This document shows, piece by piece, positions 1 to 9,400 of a stretch of DNA of 64,000 nt. Numbering within the stretch: position 1 is the stretch's first letter; each line of letters starts with the position of its first letter. Position numbers and translations under genes: made by a program. The DNA is from Stutzerimonas stutzeri (GTDB lineage Bacteria; Pseudomonadota; Gammaproteobacteria; Pseudomonadales; Pseudomonadaceae). The notes under the pieces are model-generated. The model made no database searches. It saw only the letters and a list, made by a program, of their open reading frames with translations, and was not told where the DNA came from. The stretch lies in the NCBI RefSeq assembly GCF_024451105.1, contig NZ_JANGEY010000004.1:239813-303812 (forward strand). The letters run 5' to 3'.

Positions 1-272
1 ATCTCAAGGCGCTGCGCAGCCTGAGGCCGCAGTTGCAGGAGGCCTTCGCGCGCCGGGACATCGACGGCGTCGGCGCCCTCGCCCACCGCCTCAAGTCGTC
101 CTCGCGCGCCGTGGGCGCAGGCCCGCTGGGCCAGCTGTTCGAAGATCTCGAGCAGGCCGTACGCACGGGCGACTCGGCCGCCCTGGCCCGCGGCATGGCC
201 GAGCTCGCCGCGCGCTCCGACGCCACCGCCGCCCGCATCGAGCAGTTCCTGGAGCAGGGCGTACATGCATGA
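1..272 (+). CDS. C-terminal Hpt (histidine phosphotransfer) domain, 5' end outside window
   Basis: This is the end of a longer protein that begins before the window; the frame is open from base 3. It contains the Hpt signature AHRLKSSSRAVGA, whose His (about base 84) is the expected phospho-acceptor, followed by a helical segment. Hpt domains relay phosphate between the receiver of a hybrid histidine kinase and a separate response regulator. The two receiver-type genes immediately downstream, the first overlapping by 8 bp, fit such a phosphorelay. The kinase part cannot be seen, so the full architecture is unknown. Confidence 0.8.
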   Translation, partial: LKALRSLRPQLQEAFARRDIDGVGALAHRLKSSSRAVGAGPLGQLFEDLEQAVRTGDSAALARGMAELAARSDATAARIEQFLEQGVHA

Positions 273-546
273 CCACGAGACCACGACAATGAACGTTCTG
301 ATCGTCGACGACGATACCTTCATCTGCCGGCTGCTGGCCCGCCAGCTGCGCCCCCTCGGCTGTCGACAGATCGTCGTCTGCGAGCAGGCCGCCGCTGCGG
401 TCGAGCGGCTCGAGGACAGCCTGATCTATCCGGACCGCGTCGCCCTGGCCGAAGAGTCCCTGCCGGGCTGGCTCGCCGAATGGCGCAGACGCCGAGCGGA
501 GCTGCAACCCGCATTTACCGACCTGCCGACCACCCCGGCGCCATGA
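265..546 (+). CDS. Internally deleted receiver-domain protein (probable remnant)
   Basis: The product is 93 residues. From residue 9 it starts like a normal CheY-type receiver (MNVLIVDDDTFICRLL, with the acidic DDD pocket), but it lacks the beta-3 strand with the phospho-acceptor Asp, the Thr/Ser and the Lys of a full receiver. After about residue 50 it switches to a tail containing ESLPGWLAEWRRRRAEL. That tail resembles the end of EAL c-di-GMP phosphodiesterases. I infer an in-frame deletion that fused the start of a receiver to the end of an EAL protein; this is not proven. The ATG at 265 has a GGAG about 10 bp upstream; ATG 289 is an alternative. It probably cannot be phosphorylated. Confidence 0.5.
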   Translation: MHDHETTTMNVLIVDDDTFICRLLARQLRPLGCRQIVVCEQAAAAVERLEDSLIYPDRVALAEESLPGWLAEWRRRRAELQPAFTDLPTTPAP

Positions 547-575
547 CCGCCGCCGCGCTGACGAGGCCGAAGACG

Positions 576-1736
576 ATGACGATGACGAACAAGAAACTGA
601 CCGCCACCATCATGGTGGCCACCGACGACAAGGCCGACGCGACCATCGTCCATAACCAGCTGCAGGACGAATTCGAGCACCTGGCGATGGCCCTCGACGA
701 GGACACCCGGATCGCCCTGTTCGACGAGACGCTGCCGGACGTCGTGGTGCTGGCCTTCAAGAGCCTCAAGCACTCCGAACAGTTCTATCTGGAGCTGTAC
801 CGGCAGAGCGGAAAGATCCACCACCAGCCGCACCGCACGGTGGTGCTGTGCAGCAAGCAGAACGTGCACGACGCCTACGAACTGTGCCGGCGCGAGCTGT
901 TCGACGACTACATCATGTTCTGGCCGATGACCCACGACGCGCCGCGGCTGCGCATGTCGGTGCACAACGCCCTGCGCGAGCAGCGTGCGCTCCGGCGCAC
1001 CGCTCCCGAGCTCGCCGAGTTCGCCCGGCAGGCCCGGCGGATCGCCGAACTCGAGGAACTGCTGCAGGAGCACCTGGCGGAGGGCAACCGGCGGATCGCC
1101 TCGCTGGGCCAGGCGGTCAGCCAGGCCGAGCAGGACATCGGCGGCGCCTTCGATCACCTGCACGTGCGCGCCGGCAGCCTCGACCATGCCGACCCGCAGT
1201 CCCTGCGCCATCTCCAGGAGGAGATCGTCCGCCTGCGCCAGGCCGCGCTGCGCGAACCCCTGCAGAAGGTCGATGCCGCCTTGCAGCCGGTACAGCAATG
1301 GGCGGCGCAGCTGCACAGCGACTACGGCCCGCACATCGAGTCGGCCCGGGCGCTGGGCGAGATGGCCAGGGAGGTGCGCCGGCGCATCCTGCTGGTCGAC
1401 GACGACGAGTTCGTGCACAAGATCGTCGGCCTGCAGCTGGGCGAGCGCGAATACGAGCTGAGCGTCGCCAGGGACGCCACCGAAGCCCTGCGCATCCTGC
1501 GCACCAGCGTACCGGACCTGGTACTGCTGGACATCATGATGCCCGGCGTGGACGGCCTGGAGGCGCTGCGCCGCTTCCGCACGATGCCGTCGCTGGCGGG
1601 GGTCCCGTTCATCATGCTGACCGGCCGCAGCGAAGAGCCGGTGGTGGTGGAAAGCCTGCGCAGCGGCGCCAACGACTTCATCGCCAAACCCTTCGACCGT
1701 GCCACACTGCTGGCCAAGATCGCCCGGCTGCTGTGA
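576..1736 (+). CDS. Response regulator with N-terminal receiver-like and C-terminal canonical receiver domain
   Basis: The product is about 386 residues from ATG 576, chosen because GAGG lies 9 bp upstream; in-frame ATGs at 480 and 543 lack this. The N-terminal ~120 residues look like a degenerate receiver, with the strand pattern but no clear phospho-Asp box. A middle segment rich in Glu, Gln and Arg (about residues 140-260) is probably coiled coil. The C-terminal ~120 residues are a full receiver: RILLVDDDEF, the phospho-acceptor Asp in LLDIMMPG, Thr in MLTG and Lys in AKPF. There is no DNA-binding or enzymatic output domain. It likely acts by protein contact and may be the target of the upstream Hpt module. 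Confidence 0.75.
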   Translation: MTMTNKKLTATIMVATDDKADATIVHNQLQDEFEHLAMALDEDTRIALFDETLPDVVVLAFKSLKHSEQFYLELYRQSGKIHHQPHRTVVLCSKQNVHDAYELCRRELFDDYIMFWPMTHDAPRLRMSVHNALREQRALRRTAPELAEFARQARRIAELEELLQEHLAEGNRRIASLGQAVSQAEQDIGGAFDHLHVRAGSLDHADPQSLRHLQEEIVRLRQAALREPLQKVDAALQPVQQWAAQLHSDYGPHIESARALGEMAREVRRRILLVDDDEFVHKIVGLQLGEREYELSVARDATEALRILRTSVPDLVLLDIMMPGVDGLEALRRFRTMPSLAGVPFIMLTGRSEEPVVVESLRSGANDFIAKPFDRATLLAKIARLL

Positions 1737-1868
1737 CCCGCCGCCTTGGCGCACCGCCGGGAGTGACACTTCGCCCCTGCGCCAGCAGGGCTTGAAGCGC
1801 TCCGAGAGGCTCGGCCTCCCCTGAGCGACGTGCGCCTCACTGGCGGCCCGGGCAAACCGCTCGGCAGA

Positions 1869-2273
1869 TCACGGCTTGGCCAGCATCTCCCGATGCGCAC
1901 GCAACTGCTCGAGCATCTGCTCCATGTGCTGGATGCGCAGGTCCACCTGCTCGACGGTATTCAGGCTCATCCCGCCCATCCCCATGCCTTTGCCCATGCC
2001 TTTGCCCATCCCGCCCCCCATGCCCATCCCTTTGCCGTCAACCATGCAGCCTCCCATGTTCTGCATGCCCCGGCCCATGGCCTGCTGGTGTGCCTCCATC
2101 AGCTTCTGGCGCTCCTCGGGCGTCTTGCCGGCCAGCCAGCTCTGGTGGAGCTGACGCATCTCCGTGATGTGCTGCTGCCACTGCTGTTCGGGGGTCACCG
2201 CCTGTTCTTCCGCCCAGGTTGCACCGCTGACCGCCAGCAGCAGGATGCCGGCGCAAAGAGTCGATCTGTTCAT
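1869..2273 (-). CDS. Periplasmic Met-rich, probably copper-binding protein
   Basis: The product is 134 residues with a cleavable signal peptide (MNRSTLCAGILLLAVSGATWA) and a GMGMGGGMGKGMGKGMGMGG tract. Such Met/Gly tracts bind Cu(I) in periplasmic copper proteins. The flanking helical parts (QQWQQHITEMRQLHQSW and a C-terminal HMEQMLEQLRAHREML) suggest a small helical fold. The start at 2273 has GAGGG about 7 bp upstream; the frame is open further upstream but that would precede the signal peptide. It is divergent from the copper genes that follow and shares their intergenic region with the CopR-like box. The exact family is not recognised. Confidence 0.7.
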   Translation of the reverse strand: MNRSTLCAGILLLAVSGATWAEEQAVTPEQQWQQHITEMRQLHQSWLAGKTPEERQKLMEAHQQAMGRGMQNMGGCMVDGKGMGMGGGMGKGMGKGMGMGGMSLNTVEQVDLRIQHMEQMLEQLRAHREMLAKP

Positions 2274-2340
2274 CTGCAAGCCCTCTTCGAGGCTGGTGGG
2301 GATCTTCACTCTAGACCCGTACGCCGCCGACAGTGGCCAG

Positions 2341-2368
2341 CTGACGGAAATGTAATCCGCCGCTCAGC
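2341..2368 (+). promoter_or_regulatory. CopR-like box upstream of the copper ATPase operon
   Basis: The sequence follows the pattern CTGAC-N6-GTAATC-N5-CTCAGC. The same pattern with identical spacings occurs at 11832-11859 in front of copA. In both places a -10-like hexamer starts exactly 27 bp after the start of CTCAGC (here TAGTAT at 2390-2395), so the box ends just upstream of the -35 position, as expected for an OmpR-type activator such as CopR. The resemblance to a CopR box is my inference; no copRS genes are in the window. Confidence 0.6.
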
Positions 2369-2483
2369 CTGCGGTAAGCAACGGACATCTAGTATGAAGC
2401 TGCAAGTGTTGCTGTCTGGGCATTGCCCCTTTCCGGACAATCGGCGTCCTCTGGACGCCGTTTCTTTCAGGAGATCCTCTGCC

Positions 2484-2726
2484 ATGCGCCACACCCACTC
2501 CTCCGGCGAGTCCACCCCGCCTTTCTGGCGCAGCAGACCCGGCGTCGTGCTCGGCATGCTGGGAGCCATCGTGCTGTTCTATGTGGCGCGCGAACATTAC
2601 GCCCATGCCTTGGGGCTGCTGCCCTACCTGATCCTGCTGCTCTGCCCGCTGATGCATCTGTTCGGCCATCGCCACGGGCGGCATGGGCATGGCCGCCCGC
2701 ACGACGACGAGCGGCCCGGGCAGTAG
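2484..2726 (+). CDS. DUF2933-type small membrane protein of the copper locus
   Basis: The product is 80 residues, with one or two hydrophobic helices ([15 protein letters not shown] and [18 protein letters not shown]) followed by a His-rich tail ([13 protein letters not shown]). This is the layout of the DUF2933 family, common in metal-resistance clusters of proteobacteria. ATG 2484 follows CAGGAG by about 10 bp; the frame is open upstream, but that part shows no protein signal. It lies about 60 bp before the P-type ATPase and is probably transcribed with it from the CopR-like promoter. The biochemical role is unknown; the His tail suggests metal binding. Confidence 0.7.
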   Translation: MRHTHSSGESTPPFWRSRPGVVLGMLGAIVLFYVAREHYAHALGLLPYLILLLCPLMHLFGHRHGRHGHGRPHDDERPGQ

Positions 2727-2790
2727 CCCTGCCGTCCCAACAGGGCTGCCCGATACGCCCGCGACAGCAACCGATGCAGGAGGCGCCACG

Positions 2791-5160
2791 ATGAACGGAA
2801 CAATGGCCGGCAGCCAGGACGATGCCGGCAAGGGCCGCGATCCGGCCGGGGTCGACCCGGTCTGCGGGATGCCGGTGAACGAGGCCAGCGCCGCCGCCAG
2901 CTGCAGCCATGCCGGCAGGCGCTACCTGTTCTGCTCGGCGCAGTGCCTGAGCCGCTTCCAGGCCAGCCCCGAGCGCTATGTGCGCGGCGCGGCGGCCCCC
3001 GCCGCGCCCGTGGCGATGCAGCCGGCGCAGCACAGCGGCGGACGCGGCAGGCAGCTGGCCAAGGACCCGGTATGCGGCATGCTGGTCGACAAGGCCAGCG
3101 CGCTGCACAGCGAGCGCGGCGGGCGCACCTACTACTTCTGCAGCCAGGGCTGCCTGCACAGCTTCGAGTCGCCGGAAACCGAACTCAAATCGATGCGCAC
3201 CCGGGTGGCCATCGCCCTCACCGGGGTGCTGGCCCTGGCGCTGATGCGCGCCGGCGCCTTCATCGCCCTGGCCACCGGGGCGACCCTGCTGACCTGGGTG
3301 CCGATCCCCGCCCTGCCGCTGTTCACCTGGGGCGTCTGGCTGTTCCTGCTGGTCACCCCGGTGCAGTTCATCGGCGGCTGGGGCTTCTACAAGGGTGCCT
3401 GGAACGCGCTGCGCAACCGCGCGATCAACATGGACCTGCTGATCGCCCTCGGCACCTCGGTGGCCTACGGCTACAGCGCCGTCGTGCTGTTCGCCCCCGA
3501 CCTCCTGCCGGTCAAGGTCGACGAGCGCGCGCTGTACTTCGAGGTCTCGGCGGTGATCATCGCCTTCGTGCTGCTCGGCAAGTACATGGAGGAGATCATC
3601 AAGAAGCACTCCTCGGCGGCGGTGCGCAAGCTGCTCGACCTCAAGCCGGCGACCGCGCGGGTGATCCGCGACGGCATGGAGATGGAGGTGCCGGCCGACA
3701 GCATCCAGGTCGGCGAGCGGGTGGTGGTGCGCCCCGGCGAGAAGATTCCCAGCGACGGCACCGTGCTCGAGGGCAGCTCCGCGGTCGACGAATCGATGCT
3801 CACCGGCGAATCCATGCCGGTGGACAAGCAGCCCGGCGCGGCGGTGATCGGCGGCACCCTGAACCGCACCGGCATGTTCCATTTCCAGGCCAGCCGGGTG
3901 GGCGCCGACACCGCGCTGGCGCAGATCATCCGCCTGGTCGAGGACGCGCAGACCAGCAGCGCGCCGATCCAGCGCATCGCCGACCGGGTGACCGGCTACT
4001 TCGTCCCCGCGGTGGTCGGCATGGCCTTCCTGGCCTTCGCCGGCTGGTGGCTGGCCGGCGACTTCCCGCAGGGGCTGCTGGCGTTCATCGCCGTGCTGAT
4101 CATCGCCTGCCCCTGCGCCCTGGGCATCGCCACCCCGGCGGCGCTGATGGTCGGCGTCGGCCGCGGCGCCCAGGACGGCATCCTGATCCGTGGCGGCGAG
4201 ATCCTCGAGCGGGCCGAGCGGCTGAGCGCCGTGGTGTTCGACAAGACCGGCACCCTGACCCGCGGCGAGCCCGAACTCACCGACGTGGCGCCATGCGCGG
4301 GCTTCTCCCGCGAGCAGGTGCTGGCGCTGGCCGCCGGCCTCGAGCAGGGCTCCGAGCACCCGCTGGCCGCGGCCATCGTGCGCGGCGCCAGCCATGCCGG
4401 CCTGACCCTGCCGACGCTGCAGGATTTCGCGGCGCTGCCCGGCCATGGCGTGACCGGCCGCCTCGACGGCCAGCGCGTGCTGCTCGGCAATCGCCGCCTG
4501 ATGGCCCGCGAACAGGTCGCCCTCGGCGACGCCGGCACGCAGATGGAGAGCCTCGAAGCGGACGGCAAGACCGCCATGCTGCTGGCCTGCGACGGTCGCC
4601 TGGCGGCCATCATCGCGGTGGCCGACACCCTCAAGCCGGAGGCCCGCGAGGCGGTCGGCGCGCTGCAGGCGGCCGGTCTCGAGGTGATCATGCTCAGCGG
4701 CGACAACCAGCGCACCGCCGACGCCATCGGTCGTCAGCTCGGCATCGCCACGGTGATCGCCGAGGTGCTGCCCTCGGACAAGGCCCAGGCCATCAAGCGC
4801 CTGCAGGCGCGCGGCCAGGTGGTGGCGATGGTCGGCGACGGGGTCAACGATGCGCCGGCGCTGGCCACCGCGGACATCGGCATCGCCATCGGCTCGGGCT
4901 CCGACGTGGCCAAGGAGACCGGCGGGATCATCCTGGTGCGCAACGACGTGCGCGACGTGGCGGCCAGCATCCGCCTGTCGCGGGCGACCATGCGCACCAT
5001 CAAGCAGAACCTGTTCTGGGCCTTCGTCTACAACGGCGTGGGCGTGCCGGTGGCGGCCCTCGGCCTGCTCAACCCGATGATCGCCGGCGCGGCCATGGCG
5101 CTGTCGTCGCTGTCGGTGATCGTCAACTCGGCGCGGCTCAAGCGCGTGCGCCTGGGCTGA
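2791..5160 (+). CDS. Copper-translocating P1B-type ATPase with two N-terminal YHS/TRASH domains
   Basis: The product is 789 residues. It exports monovalent copper or silver from the cytoplasm at the cost of ATP. Two Cys-containing YHS/TRASH-like modules open the protein (DPVCGMPV near residue 23 and DPVCGMLV near residue 92, each followed by an FCS..CL motif), replacing the usual HMA domains. The catalytic core is complete: LTGES actuator motif, the CPC metal site of transmembrane helix 6 (about residue 440), the phosphorylated Asp in DKTGTLT (residue 484), SEHPL and [13 protein letters not shown] 2791 follows GCAGGAGG by 8 bp. The family is clear; Cu(I) rather than Ag(I) or another metal is inferred from the neighbours. 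Confidence 0.92.
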   Translation: MNGTMAGSQDDAGKGRDPAGVDPVCGMPVNEASAAASCSHAGRRYLFCSAQCLSRFQASPERYVRGAAAPAAPVAMQPAQHSGGRGRQLAKDPVCGMLVDKASALHSERGGRTYYFCSQGCLHSFESPETELKSMRTRVAIALTGVLALALMRAGAFIALATGATLLTWVPIPALPLFTWGVWLFLLVTPVQFIGGWGFYKGAWNALRNRAINMDLLIALGTSVAYGYSAVVLFAPDLLPVKVDERALYFEVSAVIIAFVLLGKYMEEIIKKHSSAAVRKLLDLKPATARVIRDGMEMEVPADSIQVGERVVVRPGEKIPSDGTVLEGSSAVDESMLTGESMPVDKQPGAAVIGGTLNRTGMFHFQASRVGADTALAQIIRLVEDAQTSSAPIQRIADRVTGYFVPAVVGMAFLAFAGWWLAGDFPQGLLAFIAVLIIACPCALGIATPAALMVGVGRGAQDGILIRGGEILERAERLSAVVFDKTGTLTRGEPELTDVAPCAGFSREQVLALAAGLEQGSEHPLAAAIVRGASHAGLTLPTLQDFAALPGHGVTGRLDGQRVLLGNRRLMAREQVALGDAGTQMESLEADGKTAMLLACDGRLAAIIAVADTLKPEAREAVGALQAAGLEVIMLSGDNQRTADAIGRQLGIATVIAEVLPSDKAQAIKRLQARGQVVAMVGDGVNDAPALATADIGIAIGSGSDVAKETGGIILVRNDVRDVAASIRLSRATMRTIKQNLFWAFVYNGVGVPVAALGLLNPMIAGAAMALSSLSVIVNSARLKRVRLG

Positions 5161-5170
5161 AACCGACCGC

Positions 5171-5201
5171 TTGACCTTGCCATCGCGGCAAGGTCGATGA
5201 T
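5171..5201 (+). promoter_or_regulatory. CueR-type promoter and operator in front of the copZ-like gene
   Basis: A perfect dyad, GACCTTGCC-N5-GGCAAGGTC (5173-5195), lies between a -35 TTGACC (5171-5176) and a -10 GATGAT (5196-5201). The spacer is 19 bp, the over-long spacing typical of MerR-family promoters, and ACCTTGC-N7-GCAAGGT matches the known CueR operator form. It sits 45 bp before a copper chaperone gene. The dyad could also form an RNA hairpin after the ATPase gene, but no T-tract follows. Confidence 0.8.
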
Positions 5202-5245
5202 CGAATCAAGGCCGGAACGGACCGGCCATCCCGAAGGAGTCATCC

Positions 5246-5515
5246 ATGAGCACCATCGAACTGAACGTCCAGGACATGAGCTGCGGCGCCTGCGTCAGGC
5301 ACGTCACCGAGGCCCTGAGCCCGCTGGCCGGCGTCGAGTCGGTCGAGGTCGACCTGCAGGCCGGCCGCGTGCGCGTCGGCGGCCAGCCGGACAGCGCCGC
5401 CCTGCTCGCCGCCCTGGACGACGCCGGCTATCCGGCGCAACTGGCCGCCCCGGCCAGCACCCCGACCGCCGGCAAGAGCGGCGGCTGCGGCGGCGGTTGC
5501 GGCTGCCAGGGTTAA
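5246..5515 (+). CDS. copZ: CopZ-like copper chaperone (HMA domain) with Cys-rich tail
   Basis: The product is 89 residues: one heavy-metal-associated domain with the metal-binding MSCGACVRHV loop near residue 14, followed by a tail ending GGCGGGCGCQG with three more Cys. HMA chaperones bind Cu(I) in the cytoplasm and hand it to P1B ATPases. That fits the ATPase upstream, which lacks an HMA domain of its own. AAGGAG lies 8 bp before ATG 5246. A CueR-type promoter precedes it, so it can be expressed separately from the ATPase. The Cys-rich tail is beyond the usual ~65-residue CopZ and may add a second metal site. Confidence 0.85.
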   Translation: MSTIELNVQDMSCGACVRHVTEALSPLAGVESVEVDLQAGRVRVGGQPDSAALLAALDDAGYPAQLAAPASTPTAGKSGGCGGGCGCQG

Positions 5516-5531
5516 CCCAAGGAGAATCCTC

Positions 5532-5999
5532 ATGCAGGCCAAACTGCGTATCGCCACCCTCGCCGCCCTGCTGATGAGCGGCGCAACCCAGGCCGCCGAC
5601 GCCCTGACCATCGACGTCCATCGCGACGCCAACTGCGGCTGCTGCAAGGACTGGATCAAGCACCTGGAGACCAACGGCTTCACGGTGAACGATCACGTCG
5701 AGGCGGACATGCAGGCGGTCAAGCAGCGCCTCGGCGTGGCCCCGCGCCTGGCCTCGTGCCATACGGGAGTGATCGACGGCAAGTTCGTCGAGGGCCACGT
5801 GCCGGCGGCGCAGATCCTCGAACTGCGCCAGCGTCCCGACCTGCTCGGCCTCGCCGTGCCGGGCATGCCGCACGGCTCGCCGGGGATGGAGTACGGCGAC
5901 CGCAAGGACCCCTACCAGGTGATCGGCCTGACCCGGCAGGGTCGCGACGTGGTGGTGGCCGAATACGCCACTGCGAAAAGCACGAAACCGCAACCCTGA
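5532..5999 (+). CDS. Exported DUF411 family metal-binding protein
   Basis: The product is 155 residues with a signal peptide ending near ATQAADA. The mature part starts with a DUF411 core: a CGCCKDWIKHLE motif, then VAPRLASCHTGVIDGKFVEGHVPA and a C-terminal GSPGMEYG..DPYQV. DUF411 proteins recur in copper and silver resistance operons (CopG type) and are periplasmic, with a Cys-rich metal or redox site. AAGGAG lies before ATG 5532, and the gene starts 16 bp after the chaperone, so they form one unit. The molecular activity is not established for this protein. Confidence 0.85.
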   Translation: MQAKLRIATLAALLMSGATQAADALTIDVHRDANCGCCKDWIKHLETNGFTVNDHVEADMQAVKQRLGVAPRLASCHTGVIDGKFVEGHVPAAQILELRQRPDLLGLAVPGMPHGSPGMEYGDRKDPYQVIGLTRQGRDVVVAEYATAKSTKPQP

Positions 6000-6421
6000 G
6001 CCTACGGCCGGAACGCGGCGCGCCTGCGGTTCCGGCTGACAGTTGCCACAGGCACCTTCTGCGCCGCACGGGAAGCGCCCCGCCTCGAGGCCCATGCATA
6101 TACCGCGCATGGGGCCTCCTCCCGCGGCACCTCGCGAGCACACGCCGGCTCGCCCGCAGAGGGCGAACCGAACGGCACCTTGCCATTCATCGCCGCGCAG
6201 GGCAAAGGCGCTGGGCAGTGCCTGCCTGGGCTATTTTTGTATTGTGGAAACCGGCTCGGATGCGGTCCCTCGCGTCCACGCCGCCGCGGCGCATGCGCGA
6301 AAGGCAAGCCGGCCATGCACCAACGCCCGGAACGTAACAGCTGCATCTGGAACGAATTTACAGAAATGGCGTCGCTGCAAACCTGCACACAGGAATCTGG
6401 GCATTTTCAGAGGCGCTCAAG
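6000..6421 (+). other. Intergenic region between the DUF411 gene and the RTX gene
   Basis: No convincing gene is present in these 422 bases. A hairpin lies at 6087-6118 (GAGGCCCATGC, 9-nt loop, GCATGGGGCCTC); it could end the copper transcript, although no T-tract follows. The AT-rich stretch around 6230-6250 (CTATTTTTGTATTGTG) is a possible core promoter region for the RTX gene. I found no sigma-54 type -24/-12 pair here. Confidence 0.5.
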
Positions 6422-9400
6422 ATGGCAACAGTTATCGGCACCGGCGACATTGCCGCCCTTCTGCAGCTCGACGAGAATCACAACCTGGCGGCAGCCGAAG
6501 CACTGGCATATCAACTGGCGCGATTCGAGGACACCCTGTACTGGATAGACCAGTACATTTTCCTCTACAACGCGTATACCCCCATAGAATGGACCTCCAC
6601 CTCCTTCAGCGCCTACATCGAGCTCGAGCCCGTGAATGGCCAGATCACCGTTGCCGGCACGGGACTCCTCGGCAGCTCGGGATCGATCACCCAGATGAGG
6701 TATGACGGCAACGATTACAACTGGGAAATCAGCGGGAGACTTCTCTGGTCGCTGAGCCAGGGCATATATTCCGGCACCATTACGACGCTTTCCCTTTGGA
6801 ACGAGAGCGATACCGAGCGATTCACCATCACCATCGGCCCAACGAACTCGATCACCGCCACGTACAACGGCATAACCTCCATCGAGAAGTTCACCCTGAC
6901 GACGAGCGGAGACCTCTCGAAGTACCTCTACCTTTCCTACGCCGATGCTTTCGGCAACCAGATAAGCATCGACGGCGCTTTCGTCCCGCCGCCGAACATG
7001 CAGACGCTGGGCGACCTCTTCGATACCCCCGGGATATTCGCCGGCAACGACACTTTCCGGGTGGAGGACGGCAGCCGCCCCTGGTACGGGTTCGCCGGCA
7101 ATGACCTGATGATCGGCGGCGATCCGGCCAACACCTTCTACGGAGGGGCGGGCAACGACAGCCTGTATGGCATGGGAGGAGATGACTTCCTCTACGGCGA
7201 GGCCGGTGCGGACCTCCTCGACGGCGGAGAGGGTGCCGACTTGCTGAGCGGCGGCAATGGCGACGACACCTACTTCGTCGACGACCCCGGCGACCTGGTC
7301 GTCGAACTCCCCGGCGAGGGCGTCGACACCGTGCGCGCAACCCTCGACTACGTCCTCCCCGAGCACGTCGAGAACCTCGTGCTCACCGGCAGCGCGGCCC
7401 TCTCCGGCACCGGCAACGCCCTGAACAACACCCTCACCGGCAACGACGGCGACAACCTCCTCGACGGCGGCGCCGGGGTGGACCGGCTCAGCGGCGGCAA
7501 GGGCGACGACACCTACATCGTCGACCTGATCCTCAAGGGCACCGGAACCTCCACCAGCGTGGCCCTGCAGGATACCGTCAGCGAGGCCAGCGGCGCCGGC
7601 ACCGACACCCTCCGGCTGCGCGGCGCATTCGAGACCGGCCTCACCACCACCCTGGTGCTCGGCGCCACCCTGGAGAACCTCGACGCCAGCCAGACCGGCA
7701 CCACCCGCCTCAACCTGACCGGCAACGCCCTCGCCAACCGGCTGATCGGCAACGACGGCGACAACCTGCTCGACGGCAAGGCGGGCGTCGACACCTACGC
7801 CGGCGGCGCGGGCAACGACACCTATGTCCTCGACAACCGGGACGAGCTCGCGCGGATCGACGAGGCCGAAGCCGCCGGCAACGACACCCTGCGCATCCTC
7901 TACGGCAACAGCCTGAGCACGCCGCTGGTCGTCGACCTCGGCACCGCCGGCCTGCTCAACGTCGAGAACGTCGTCCTGGTCGGCAGCGGACGCTTCGATC
8001 TGCTCGGCAACGACCTCGACAACGTCCTGATCGGCAATGCTTCGCCCAATACCCTCCGGGGCGGCGCCGGCAACGACCTGCTAGACGGCAAGGCCGGTGC
8101 GGACATCCTGTACGGCGGAGCCGGCGACGATACCTACGTCGTCGACAACCCCCTCGACCTGGTCGGCGAGGACGCCGACGAGGGCACCGACACCGTGCGC
8201 GCCTCGCTCTCCTGGAAGCTGGCGAGCAACCTGGAAATCCTCGTCCTGACCGGCACCTCCGCCATCAACGCAACCGGCAACGAACTGGACAACAGCCTCC
8301 TCGGCAACAGCGCCGCCAACCTGCTCGACGGCGGCCTCGGCGCCGACCAGATGAGCGGCGGCAAGGGCAACGATACCTATGCCGTCGACGACCCCGGCGA
8401 CCTGGTCGTCGAACTCCCCGGCGAGGGCGTCGACACCGTGCGCGCAACCCTCGACTACGTCCTCCCCGAGCACGTCGAGAACCTCGTGCTCACCGGCAGC
8501 GCGGCCCTCTCCGGCACCGGCAACGCCCTGAACAACACCCTCACCGGCAACGACGGCGACAACCTCCTCGACGGCGGCGCCGGGGTGGACCGGCTCAGCG
8601 GCGGCAAGGGCGACGACACCTACATCGTCGACCTGATCCTCAAGGGCACCGGAACCTCCACCAGCGTGGCCCTGCAGGATACCGTCAGCGAGGCCAGCGG
8701 CGCCGGCACCGACACCCTCCGGCTGCGCGGCGCATTCGAGACCGGCCTCACCACCACCCTGGTGCTCGGCGCCAACCTGGAGAACCTCGACGCCAGCCAG
8801 ACCGGCACCACCCGCCTCAACCTGACCGGCAACGCCCTCGCCAACCGGCTGATCGGCAACGACGGCGACAACCTGCTCGACGGCAAGGCGGGCATCGACA
8901 CCTTCGCCGGCGGCGCGGGCAACGACACCTATGTCCTCGACAACCGGGCCGAACTCGATCTGGTCATGGAAGTGGCTGACCATGGAAACGATACACTTCG
9001 CATCGCTTTCAACAACGCAACAAACACTCCACAGATCATCGATCTGGGCTCCGGTGGGCTCCCCCTGCTGGGGAGCGACGCACTCACCGGCAGTGGTCTG
9101 CTCTACCCACTCAGAGGCGTTCTGAACGAGTACCTGACCGGCGCCATGTTGGGCGCAAGTACCTCGGCCAATGCCACCCCAATGGCCATCAACCTAGACT
9201 CGACCGGGCTCAGTAATGTGGAGAACGTCACCATCACCGGCAGCGGCCTGTTCGATGTGCTTGGCAACGACCTCGACAACGTCCTGATCGGCAATGCTTC
9301 GCCCAATACCCTCCGGGGCGGCGCCGGCAACGACCTGCTGGACGGCAAGGCCGGTGCGGACATCCTGTACGGCGGAGCCGGCAACGATACCTACGTCGTC

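Noticed and set aside
480..575. Upstream in-frame start of the double-receiver regulator at 480
   Set aside because: It overlaps the preceding gene, and the added residues have no receiver character; ATG 576 has the better ribosome site.
5173..5195. Dyad after the P-type ATPase read as a terminator
   Set aside because: No T-tract follows, and the dyad sits exactly between -35 and -10 elements with 19-bp spacing, which fits a CueR operator better.
6000..6421. Open frames in the gap before the RTX gene
   Set aside because: They have no ribosome site, atypical composition and no recognisable protein.
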